From assembly GCA_900554385.1 (NCBI GenBank), contig USHE01000056.1, positions 1-10,707 on the forward strand: DNA of 10,707 nt. The letters are read 5' to 3'. Below, piece by piece: positions 1 through 5,487 of the stretch; within the stretch, counting starts at the first letter, position 1, and every line of letters begins with the position of its first letter. Source of the stretch: an uncultured bacterium (lineage in GTDB: Bacteria; Cyanobacteriota; Vampirovibrionia; Gastranaerophilales; Gastranaerophilaceae). The notes below the pieces were generated by a model. It was given only the letters and a program-made list of their open reading frames with translations. It searched no databases and had not been told where the DNA came from. A program made the position numbers and the translations under genes.

Positions 1-73
1 GAATTACATTTTTCATAATTATAAATATTACCATGAACATAAGATAGAATAAAATTTCAAAGAATTTCCTCAT
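1..73 (-). CDS. Possible 5' end of a membrane protein gene, cut by the left edge
   Basis: On the minus strand an ATG at 73 opens a frame that runs off the window edge. Its 24 visible codons begin MRKFFEILFYLMFMVIFI and continue IMKNVI, a short basic start followed by a hydrophobic stretch that could be a signal anchor or first membrane helix. I see no clear Shine-Dalgarno sequence before it. A 10-codon frame (MKTAKTIYGL, 108 down to 76) ends just before this ATG, with its TGA two bases upstream, so it could be a leader peptide or chance. The visible part is too short to identify a family, and AT-rich DNA readily yields hydrophobic chance frames, so confidence is low. Confidence 0.33.
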   Translation of the reverse strand, partial: MRKFFEILFYLMFMVIFIIMKNVI

Positions 74-136
74 TATCAAAGCCCATAAATAGTTTTAGCG
101 GTTTTCATATCTATATTTTAGATATCAATAGCAAAA

Positions 137-156
137 ATATACCCGCATGGGTATAT
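137..156. promoter_or_regulatory. Perfect palindrome, 8-bp arms
   Basis: The arms ATATACCC and GGGTATAT flank a four-base GCAT centre. No T-run follows on either strand, so an operator is more likely than a terminator. It lies between the possible left-running gene starting at 73 and the right-running tRNA promoter at 190-218, where it could serve either. The bound protein is unknown. Confidence 0.45.
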
Positions 157-189
157 GAAACAAAATTTTACATAAAATTATAAAAAGTA

Positions 190-218
190 TTTACAATCAG
201 AAATTATTCTAGTAGAAT
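190..218 (+). promoter_or_regulatory. Sigma-70-type promoter of the tRNA genes
   Basis: TTTACA at 190-195 and TAGAAT at 213-218 are separated by exactly 17 bases. Transcription should start near 225, about 18 bases before the mature 5' end of the tRNA-Ser. The tRNA-Gln 31 bases further on has no promoter of its own that I can see, so the two are probably one transcript. Confidence 0.7.
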
Positions 219-242
219 ATAGAAGAACGCATGAAAAACCGA

Positions 243-329
243 GGAGAGGTGTCCGAGAGGTTTAAGGTGCAATCTTGGAAAGGTTGTGTGGGGGCAACTC
301 CACCGTGGGTTCGAATCCCACCCTCTCTG
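243..329 (+). tRNA. tRNA-Ser (anticodon GGA)
   Basis: This folds as a class II tRNA. The acceptor GGAGAGG (243-249) pairs with CCTCTCT (322-328), and the discriminator is G329. The anticodon stem CAATC/GGTTG carries loop TTGGAAA with GGA at 277-279, reading UCC and UCU. A long variable arm closed by GTGG/CCAC is typical of serine tRNAs. The T arm is GTGGG-TTCGAAT-CCCAC. No 3' CCA is encoded, so it must be added by a nucleotidyltransferase. Confidence 0.96.
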
Positions 330-360
330 AATTTAAAAATCAAATAACTAAATAACATAA

Positions 361-431
361 TCCCGGATCGTCTAGTGGCAGGACTGAAGATTCTGGCTCT
401 TCCAACGGTGGTTCGAATCCATCTCCGGGAA
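361..431 (+). tRNA. tRNA-Gln (anticodon CUG)
   Basis: The acceptor TCCCGGA (361-367) pairs perfectly with TCCGGGA (424-430), and the discriminator is A431. The D stem is GTCT/GGAC. The anticodon stem GAAGA/TCTTC has loop TTCTGGC with CTG at 393-395, reading CAG. The T loop is TTCGAAT. The first pair is U1-A72, the identity mark used by bacterial GatCAB for Glu-tRNA(Gln), and the D arm resembles that of tRNA-Glu, which fits synthesis by misacylation and amidation. CCA is not encoded. A second tRNA-Gln (UUG) is expected elsewhere in the genome. Confidence 0.94.
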
Positions 432-593
432 TTTATTTTTCGTTTTTATTTGATTGGATAGTATGAAGAATACCCTACAGACTGAATAGTTTTTGGGGCT
501 TTTAATTATTGGCGCGGCACTTCAACTATACTGCCATAAGCTAAATCATCAGTTTCTGATTGATTTGCTATCGTTTGTGCATATTGAGTTAGC

Positions 594-1379
594 TTAAACT
601 TTTCTATCCTCTGAATATTCTACAGGTATTTGAAAACCGAAAAGGCATTTTCTTGCTGATAGTAGTTTTGCATACATTTTACCTTTGTGTGCTTTTACTA
701 TTTGGTTTGATAAATACAAACCTAAACCGCTGCCTCGATATAATGTATCATAATCATTTACCGTTTCGTACTTCTCAAATAATTTGTTCAGATTTCGCGG
801 TAATGGAATAAGACTTTCATTGATAACATTTATTGTTATCGCATCTGTTGTATTAAACAGCTGAATTTGCAGAACACTACCTGTCGGACTGTATTTCATT
901 GCATTGGTAAGCAAATTCATTAACACTCGTTTTAGCTGCAATTTATCTCCATACAGAGTTTCTTGACTTAGCGAACTGGTTATCACCAGGCGTTGTCCTC
1001 GTTCCAATAATAAGCTCTTATTTTCCTTTTGAAGTTCTGACATTAACTCATTTATATTAAAATCCCTAGCTTTTAAGACATGTTTTCCTTCATCATATTT
1101 ATAACTGTCTAGTATGGAACTTATTAATTCCGTCATATAACGACAAGAACTCGCACTTATTTCTAATAACTCTTTCTGTGATGGAGTTAATGTGCCCGAA
1201 GTTTCGGTTAATAAATAGTCTATACTTCTAAGCTGTGATATAGCAGGATTTTTTAAATCATGCGTAATAAAAGCTATAAAATCTTTATCCGCTTGAGTTA
1301 AGCGACTTTTTTCAGCACAATTGCGTATATCAATTAACATAGTATTCAGTTTTTGTTTTTGCTTCCATACTATTACCAA
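594..1379 (-). CDS. Sensor histidine kinase, cytoplasmic catalytic part; N-terminus probably lost
   Basis: This is the kinase core of a two-component sensor, which phosphorylates itself on histidine and passes phosphate to a response regulator. Counting from the TTG at 1379, the H box is FITHDLKNP with phospho-acceptor His40, the N box is NLLTNAMKYS (155-164), an F-box-like LFEKYE lies at 200-205, and the G2 box is GSGLGLYLSNQI (216-227). The usual G1 DxGxG motif is not visible: NVINESLIPLP (184-194) stands in its place. There is no good start. TTG1379 lies inside a membrane helix whose first half (LYNILIVSIILL) is readable in frame upstream, but that frame reaches TAA at 1457-1455 without ATG, GTG or TTG. 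ATG1340 would give a soluble protein lacking the helix. No response regulator gene is adjacent. The domain is certain; whether the gene is functional is not. Confidence 0.82.
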   Translation of the reverse strand: MVIVWKQKQKLNTMLIDIRNCAEKSRLTQADKDFIAFITHDLKNPAISQLRSIDYLLTETSGTLTPSQKELLEISASSCRYMTELISSILDSYKYDEGKHVLKARDFNINELMSELQKENKSLLLERGQRLVITSSLSQETLYGDKLQLKRVLMNLLTNAMKYSPTGSVLQIQLFNTTDAITINVINESLIPLPRNLNKLFEKYETVNDYDTLYRGSGLGLYLSNQIVKAHKGKMYAKLLSARKCLFGFQIPVEYSEDRKV

Positions 1380-1615
1380 TAAGAGTATTATAGATACAAT
1401 TAATATATTATACAGTTTTGCAGCCCCTGCTTGACTTGTTCTAATCTTACAATTTTAATAATATCACATACAGTTATATTGTAAAGATATATTAGAAATA
1501 TTTCAGTTATATTATATACATATTTTAAATATACCCATTCGGCTAATTGATTAAATAATCTTTGATGATTTAATTATTTATGTATTGAATTTCGTTTACT
1601 AAATATCTTTTTCAT
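1380..1615 (-). pseudogene. Possible decayed sensor N-terminus of the adjacent kinase
   Basis: On the minus strand ATG1615, preceded by GGAAG, begins MKKIFSKRNSIHK and then meets TAA at 1576-1574. Beyond this stop the same frame stays open for about 57 codons to TAA 1402-1400. It overlaps the in-frame upstream extension of the kinase (1454 down to 1380), which encodes the membrane helix. One nonsense mutation plus one frameshift would therefore rejoin a start codon, a short sensor of about 60 residues, a membrane helix and the kinase core. An unrelated short frame or chance openness in AT-rich DNA is the alternative. Confidence 0.35.
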
Positions 1616-1640
1616 ACTTCCAGCTATTCTTAATTCCAAC

Positions 1641-1665
1641 AGACCTCTCATGAGGTCTTTTTTTT
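1641..1665 (+). terminator. Rho-independent terminator
   Basis: AGACCTC (1641-1647), loop TCAT and GAGGTCT (1652-1658) run into eight T residues. It points right, yet no right-running gene precedes it within 1.2 kb. It may insulate the following gene from read-through of the tRNA transcript, end an unseen small RNA, or act in the leader of the ferritin-like gene. Confidence 0.8.
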
Positions 1666-1669
1666 ATCA

Positions 1670-1708
1670 AAATTAACATTTAGTCAGCCTAGTCCATAAT
1701 GTTAATTT
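1670..1708 (+). promoter_or_regulatory. Promoter candidate inside an 11-bp inverted repeat
   Basis: AAATTAACATT (1670-1680) and AATGTTAATTT (1698-1708) are perfect reverse complements separated by 17 bases. A promoter candidate lies within: TTAACA at 1673-1678, a 16-base spacer and CATAAT at 1695-1700, so each half-repeat covers one promoter element. This suits a repressor gripping both boxes of the ferritin-like gene's promoter. The repeat itself is certain; the promoter assignment is moderate. Confidence 0.5.
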
Positions 1709-1732
1709 CTTTTGTACATTTTATGTTTAAAC

Positions 1733-1757
1733 TCTTTTTGTTACAAAAAGAAAGGAG
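1733..1757 (+). promoter_or_regulatory. Hairpin abutting the ribosome binding site
   Basis: TCTTTTTG, loop TTA and CAAAAAGA form a perfect 8-bp A/T-rich stem (1733-1751). It touches the Shine-Dalgarno sequence AAAGGAG at 1751-1757, which is followed by ATAAA and ATG1763. This strong site decides the start and rejects an in-frame upstream TTG at 1712. The weak stem could tune initiation or mRNA stability. Confidence 0.5.
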
Positions 1758-1762
1758 ATAAA

Positions 1763-3058
1763 ATGACATTTAACGCACTTAAGGAGAAAGGTATACCTAT
1801 TGAAAAACAGCTCAGATACAGGCATGATATAGCAAAACGTAAATTTAATAAGTACGAAGTAGATTGTTATAGCAGAACACGCCAAATCTTAATGAACGGA
1901 ATTGAGGTTGAAGCCTGGAATTTTAAACATTGTTTTTCCCGTTGCTGCAATGACGAAGAAACAATGAATTATCTGGCTTTAACAAAGAGAATCGAAGACC
2001 AGCAGCAGACTACAATTAACTGGATGTCCCCTGCGGATCAATCTGTTTTGGAAACAACCCTCGGATATGAACAGGTTGCGGTTGATTTAACAGCGTGGCT
2101 TGCGCAAAACGAACCTGATGAATATGTTAGAGAAACATTCAATTTTGGCTTGTTGGAAGACTTTGACCATTTATACAGATATAGCCAGTGGGCGTATATG
2201 ATACACGGAATTAATCCTGATGATATCGTTCAGGCACAAACCGATATTATGCTTGGACGCCCAACTCAAAATCATCACAATGACAACGTTCTTAGATTAC
2301 GTAAGCCTTATGATAAAATGACAGCTTCCCCTCAAACTAAAGTAAATATTATGACTCTTGTTGCAGGAGAACAGCAAACCCATAATTACTACGCCGAACA
2401 CGGAATGCAATACGGAAACCACACATTAAGAGAAACATTTGCAGAAATTAAAGACGTTGAAGAAGAACACGTAAATATGTATGAATCTCTTGCCGATCCT
2501 ACAGAATCTTTCTATGAAAAAGCTTTATTACACGAATTTACCGAAGTTTGCAACTACTACACCTGCTATCAGGATGAAGTGGATGATATGATGAAACCTG
2601 TTTGGGAATTATTCCTCGCACAGGAACTCGGACACCTTGAACATGCGGCTAAACTCTTTAAAAAACACGAAAAACGTGATCCGGAAGAAGTTATCGGAAC
2701 CGAAATCGTGATACCGTGTCACTTTGAATCTCAAAAGGATTATGTAAGAAACATTCTGGAAAACGAAATTGATAAACGTCTAGGCACAGATAAAGATTAT
2801 ACTGTAATCGAAAAATTACCTAAAGATTGGGCTAGTTATGAAGTTCAGGAAACAGTTAATAAAGAAGGTTCACCGACCGAATGCACTATAAAACTTATAA
2901 AAGAAGCCAAAAAACGTGATATTATACTTGCAGATGAAAAGCTTAAAAAAGAAGCTCCAAAACTATTAAAGCGAGGGCTGCAGCCTGAAGCACAGGCAGA
3001 AGATACCGTTACCGTAGAAGAATATAAAGAAATGGCTTCCGAAGAATTTGAAATGTAG
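1763..3058 (+). CDS. Double ferritin-like (rubrerythrin-like) diiron protein, 431 residues
   Basis: A predicted soluble four-helix-bundle protein with repeated carboxylate/histidine metal-ligand motifs. Candidate ligands are E103 (GYEQVAVD), E132/H136 (LLEDFDH), E203/H207 (GEQQTH), E233-x-x-H236 (EEEHVNMYE), H257/E258/E261 and E288-x-x-H291 (QELGHLEH). That is more than one diiron site needs, suggesting two ferritin-like bundles in tandem. There is no CxxC rubredoxin module, so unlike classic rubrerythrin it would need another electron donor. Residues 310-431 form a charged Glu/Lys-rich tail I do not recognise. In the superfamily such proteins reduce peroxide, store iron or act as oxidases; I cannot choose. 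It stands alone between a terminator upstream and a bidirectional one downstream, and its leader carries an operator-like repeat, consistent with stress-dependent control. Confidence 0.8.
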   Translation: MTFNALKEKGIPIEKQLRYRHDIAKRKFNKYEVDCYSRTRQILMNGIEVEAWNFKHCFSRCCNDEETMNYLALTKRIEDQQQTTINWMSPADQSVLETTLGYEQVAVDLTAWLAQNEPDEYVRETFNFGLLEDFDHLYRYSQWAYMIHGINPDDIVQAQTDIMLGRPTQNHHNDNVLRLRKPYDKMTASPQTKVNIMTLVAGEQQTHNYYAEHGMQYGNHTLRETFAEIKDVEEEHVNMYESLADPTESFYEKALLHEFTEVCNYYTCYQDEVDDMMKPVWELFLAQELGHLEHAAKLFKKHEKRDPEEVIGTEIVIPCHFESQKDYVRNILENEIDKRLGTDKDYTVIEKLPKDWASYEVQETVNKEGSPTECTIKLIKEAKKRDIILADEKLKKEAPKLLKRGLQPEAQAEDTVTVEEYKEMASEEFEM

Positions 3059-3060
3059 CT

Positions 3061-3095
3061 AAAAACGGGAAAGCATAAAAGCTTTCCCGTTTTTT
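3061..3095. terminator. Bidirectional terminator
   Basis: AAAAACGGGAAAGC (3061-3074) and GCTTTCCCGTTTTT (3081-3094) form a 14-bp stem around the loop ATAAAA. The A-run on the left and T-run on the right let it stop transcripts from both sides: the ferritin-like gene ending at 3058 and the convergent holin-like gene ending at 3106. Confidence 0.92.
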
Positions 3096-3105
3096 ATATC
3101 CCTTT

Positions 3106-3438
3106 TTATATCCACGCAAGCCCAAGTGATAAAATTGACAATAACAAAGCTCCGATAAAGGCACTCCAAAAACCGTTAACTTCCACTCCGGGAACAAGGT
3201 ATGCTACAAACATAAATAAAAGCGCATTTATTACAAGTATAAATATACCCAGAGTTAAAATATTTATCGGAAGGGTTAAAAACACTAAAATCGGTTTTAT
3301 AAAAATATTAACCAGAGCAATAACCGCAGCAGCAATAAGCGCCGTTACAAAATTTGAAATAGTAATTCCGGGAACAATCCACCCCACAAACATCATTGCA
3401 AGAGCAAGCCCCACCCATTTTAAAAATAATGCAATCAT
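3106..3438 (-). CDS. YvlD / phage holin superfamily IV membrane protein
   Basis: A 110-residue protein that is nearly all membrane, with four predicted helices (about 1-22, 31-52, 53-78 and 90-109). The pattern VPGITISNF, NIFIKPILVFLTLPINILTLG and a second VPGVEVNGF is that of the small Phage_holin_4_2/YvlD family. Despite the name, these are usually chromosomal envelope proteins of poorly known function, and no phage genes are nearby. The start ATG3438 has AAGGAG eight bases upstream. It is probably transcribed alone from a promoter overlapped by a palindrome at 3472-3490 and ends at the shared terminator. The family call is solid; the function is unknown. Confidence 0.88.
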   Translation of the reverse strand: MIALFLKWVGLALAMMFVGWIVPGITISNFVTALIAAAVIALVNIFIKPILVFLTLPINILTLGIFILVINALLFMFVAYLVPGVEVNGFWSAFIGALLLSILSLGLAWI

Positions 3439-3455
3439 AATAGAACTCCTTATTT

Positions 3456-3490
3456 TTTATAAATTTATTATATAGTACTGCCAGTACTAT
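3456..3490 (-). promoter_or_regulatory. Promoter with perfect 19-bp palindromic operator
   Basis: ATAGTACT-GCC-AGTACTAT (3472-3490) is a perfect dyad with 8-bp arms. A minus-strand TATAAT (3472-3467) abuts it, but no good -35 lies 16-18 bases upstream. Alternatively TATAAA (3461-3456) pairs with CTGGCA (3484-3479) at 17 bases, putting the dyad over the -35. Either way a bound regulator would control the holin-like gene starting at 3438. Confidence 0.6.
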
Positions 3491-3514
3491 TACATTGCCT
3501 GAAATATCTATTAC

Positions 3515-3551
3515 AAAAGGAGCAGTTTTTAAAATAAAACTGCTCCTTTTT
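3515..3551 (-). terminator. Terminator of the permease operon
   Basis: AAAAGGAGCAGTTTT (3515-3529) and AAAACTGCTCCTTTT (3536-3550) form a perfect 15-bp stem with a six-base loop. On the minus strand the stem ends in TTTT after C. It lies just past the 36-codon gene ending at 3562 and before the holin-like promoter, so it closes the left-running unit. The T-run on the plus strand makes it potentially bidirectional. Confidence 0.85.
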
Positions 3552-3561
3552 CAAACGGATT

Positions 3562-3672
3562 TTAATTAATAAACCTTGAGGCAACCGCCATTCCTACAAA
3601 AACTATAATAAGAAAAATGACACCGCCAATTACCTCTGAATGGTTGTAGCTGAAATTATTTTTATTATCCAT
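3562..3672 (-). CDS. 36-residue single-helix membrane peptide, coupled to the permease gene
   Basis: The minus-strand ATG3672 opens a 36-codon frame ending in TAA 3564-3562. The peptide starts MDNKNNFSYNHSEVIGG, has one hydrophobic helix (VIFLIIVFVGMAVA, about 18-31) and ends SRFIN. AGGAG at 3684-3680 lies seven bases before the ATG, and the longer AAAGGAG match overlaps the permease stop codon TAA (3687-3685), so translation is probably coupled. The strong terminator lies just downstream. No homolog is recognised. By analogy with KdpF or AcrZ, small membrane subunits that stabilise or modulate a transporter, it may partner the permease; this is inference from position, size and coupling only. 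Confidence that it is a real gene is good. Confidence 0.72.
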   Translation of the reverse strand: MDNKNNFSYNHSEVIGGVIFLIIVFVGMAVASRFIN

Positions 3673-3684
3673 AAAATTTCTCCT

Positions 3685-5007
3685 TTAAGTTAAAAATCTA
3701 CAATAAATATAGATTGAGCTTAAAACAAGTGATGTTATCATCACAATTACCCCGTATTTCATAAAATACATAAATGAAATCGGATGTTTATGAGCTGCAG
3801 CAGTTTCTGAAACAATAACGTTTGCAGCCGCACCGATAATTGTCATGTTTCCGCCAAGGCAAGCTCCAAGAGATAAACACCACCATAAAGGTTCTGCATA
3901 AGCTTGACCCATAACTTTTTCGATTTCAAGAATCATTGGGGTCATTGTTGCTGTATACGGGATATTATCAATCACCCCTGAAATTAGACCTGAACCCCAA
4001 AGAATAAGTAAAGCTGTGGCTTTTTCTGAACCTTGCGTAACCGTTATAATCCACTTAGCCATTAATGCAATTCCGCCGGAAGCTTCCAAGCCGCCGATAA
4101 TTATGAATAAGCCGATAAAGAAAAATATTGTATTCCATTCAACTTCTTTAAATAAATCAGTAGGTTTTTCAAATATTAATAAAATACTTGCACCAAGCAT
4201 TGCAGTTACTGATGTTTCGATATGCGTTATATCGTGGAGAACAAACCCTGCAATAACAGCAACAAGTACAATTAAGCTGCGTATTAACAAAGCTTTATTT
4301 GTAATCGTATGAGAGTTATCGATTTGAGCAATACTTGCCATGCGTTCTTCGGTTGTTACTAACTGCTTTTTAAAGAATATTGTAAGCATTGTAAGTACAA
4401 CAATTAATATTACAAACACAATTCCCGTTAATTCTTTAACAAAATCCACAAATGATAATCCTGCTGCACTTCCAATTATAATATTAGGAGGATCGCCGAT
4501 TAAAGTCGCTGTACCTCCGATATTAGAAGCAAAGACCTCAGTTATTAAATACGGAATAGGATTTATGTCTAACTTTTTAGCTATATAAAAAGTTATAGGC
4601 ATAATAAGTATAACGGTTGTAACGTTATCTAAAAATGCCGAGGTAATTGCCGTAAACAAGCCAAGAACGAACAAAATTCTTATAGGTTTACCTTTTGTAT
4701 GCTTCAAAAGCTCATTTGCAACCCAGTTGAACATTCCGCTTTTTGTTGCAATGCTGACGATAATCATCATTGATACAAGTAAAAATATTACATTGAAGTC
4801 AATATAATTTATAAAATAAAGATTATTCACATTCCCGTCGATAAATTTTGTCTGGCTGAGCAATCCCAAAAGTATTGTGATAACAGCACCCAAAAGGGCT
4901 ACAGTTGCCTTTGGGATTTTTTCCAGAGCTATAAAGACGTAGGATATGAGTAAAATTACTGCCGAAACACAGACACTATGTGCCTGTACAAAATTTAGTA
5001 TATCCAT
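3685..5007 (-). CDS. ArsB/NhaD-type permease (ion transporter superfamily, SLC13/P-protein-like)
   Basis: A 440-residue inner-membrane transporter with about 10-12 helices in two inverted halves. Paired signatures mark the superfamily: SAFLDNVTTVILIMP (123-137) and GGTATLIGDPPNIIIG (164-179) in the first half, SGVIDNIPYTATMTP (343-357) and GGNMTIIGAAANVIVS (385-400) in the second. The D127-N128 and D347-N348 pairs, and the loops ending PPN and AAN, match substrate or cation-site hairpins of the ArsB/NhaD/CitT clan. The closest type seems to be the P-protein (OCA2)-like anion permeases often annotated as ArsB. No arsenic genes (arsR, arsA, arsC) are nearby, so arsenite export is unsupported. 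The start ATG5007 has GGAG eight bases upstream. It lies 51 bases after the 117-residue exported protein and 12 bases before the small peptide. Confidence 0.88.
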   Translation of the reverse strand: MDILNFVQAHSVCVSAVILLISYVFIALEKIPKATVALLGAVITILLGLLSQTKFIDGNVNNLYFINYIDFNVIFLLVSMMIIVSIATKSGMFNWVANELLKHTKGKPIRILFVLGLFTAITSAFLDNVTTVILIMPITFYIAKKLDINPIPYLITEVFASNIGGTATLIGDPPNIIIGSAAGLSFVDFVKELTGIVFVILIVVLTMLTIFFKKQLVTTEERMASIAQIDNSHTITNKALLIRSLIVLVAVIAGFVLHDITHIETSVTAMLGASILLIFEKPTDLFKEVEWNTIFFFIGLFIIIGGLEASGGIALMAKWIITVTQGSEKATALLILWGSGLISGVIDNIPYTATMTPMILEIEKVMGQAYAEPLWWCLSLGACLGGNMTIIGAAANVIVSETAAAHKHPISFMYFMKYGVIVMITSLVLSSIYIYCRFLT

Positions 5008-5058
5008 TTTTATATCTCCATTTCTTTTATTTATAATGTATTAAAACAAATGAAGATT

Positions 5059-5412
5059 TTATGGCGCTCGAGGATGTAGATTGAACTTTATATCCCTAAA
5101 TTTTGGAGGTTCATATTGTGATAAAATAGAAGAATCCCATTTTTCTAATTCCGCATAAAATTTCCACCCCTTGCAAAGGGCTGAATGCAGATGAGTGTTG
5201 TTTGGAATTTCATTATCAATATTTGTGACAGCTTTTATATTTTGAGAAACGGCATCCTGCTCATTGAATGTTAATCCTTTATAGTTATCAATAACACTCT
5301 GTGCGGACAGCTTAAATTTCATTGCCGGCTGCGCTGAACTCTGTGATGCGCCTATCCCAGCAAATATAAAGCAAAATAAAAATATAAATATTGTTATTAA
5401 ATGTTTTTTCAT
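5059..5412 (-). CDS. Small exported protein of unknown function
   Basis: The 117 residues begin with a Sec signal peptide: MKKH, a hydrophobic core to about residue 21, and likely cleavage near SSA-QPA (27/28). No lipobox is present, since C14 lies inside the hydrophobic core. The mature part, about 90 residues, is polar with one cysteine (C80), aromatic motifs GWKFYAELEKW (82-92), and a C-terminal EPPKFRDIKFNLHP. I recognise no family. It is first in the left-running unit with the permease, so a periplasmic binding or accessory role is possible but unproven. ATG5412 has no Shine-Dalgarno sequence, and the predicted transcription start is about two bases before it, so translation may be leaderless. 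Confidence 0.75.
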   Translation of the reverse strand: MKKHLITIFIFLFCFIFAGIGASQSSAQPAMKFKLSAQSVIDNYKGLTFNEQDAVSQNIKAVTNIDNEIPNNTHLHSALCKGWKFYAELEKWDSSILSQYEPPKFRDIKFNLHPRAP

Positions 5413-5420
5413 TCGATTAG

Positions 5421-5449
5421 ATAATATTATTTAGTTGTCATTTTGTCAA
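5421..5449 (-). promoter_or_regulatory. Strong promoter of the permease operon
   Basis: On the minus strand TTGACA (5449-5444, full consensus), a 17-base spacer and TATTAT (5426-5421) form a near-ideal sigma-70 promoter. Transcription should begin around 5414, almost at ATG5412. Its -35 overlaps that of the divergent promoter at 5443-5471. Confidence 0.78.
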
Positions 5450-5471
5450 ATTCATGCTAATTTTTTATTGT
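5443..5471 (+). promoter_or_regulatory. Divergent promoter of the HlyD-like gene
   Basis: TTGTCA (5443-5448), 17 bases and TATTGT (5466-5471) match a sigma-70 promoter. The start would be near 5478, leaving a leader of about 10 bases that still contains GAGGG (5478-5482) before ATG5488. An alternative -35, TTGTCA at 5435-5440, has a poorer -10. Confidence 0.6.
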
Positions 5472-5487
5472 ACAAAAGAGGGTATTT

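Noticed and set aside
243..431. tRNA attachment site for an integrated element
   Set aside because: No integrase gene follows, and I saw no repeat of either tRNA 3' end elsewhere in the window.
506..593. Short open frame on the minus strand downstream of the kinase, ending VEVPRQ
   Set aside because: It is bounded by stops, about 37 codons long, has no ATG, GTG or TTG start and no Shine-Dalgarno sequence. A pseudogene fragment is possible but cannot be supported.
1550..1574. Imperfect 11-bp hairpin in the kinase upstream region
   Set aside because: It is almost pure A/T with one mismatch in a very AT-rich stretch, so chance pairing is likely.
3106..3438. Prophage remnant because of the holin-like protein
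   Set aside because: The YvlD/holin-IV family is common as ordinary chromosomal genes, and there are no endolysin, structural, integrase or repeat features nearby.
3472..3490. LexA (SOS) box in the holin-like promoter
   Set aside because: It resembles the cyanobacterial LexA consensus RGTAC-N3-DGTWCB, but the gap between the GTAC halves is five bases instead of four, so the match fails. I report only an unnamed palindrome.
4016..4588. Right-running frames of 82 and 98 codons inside the permease gene
   Set aside because: They lie antisense to strong transporter motifs, have no Shine-Dalgarno support and mirror the permease codons, so they are shadows.
3685..5007. Arsenic resistance operon
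   Set aside because: The permease belongs to the ArsB/NhaD clan, but no arsR, arsA, arsC or metal-binding partner is present, so a substrate call would be unsupported.
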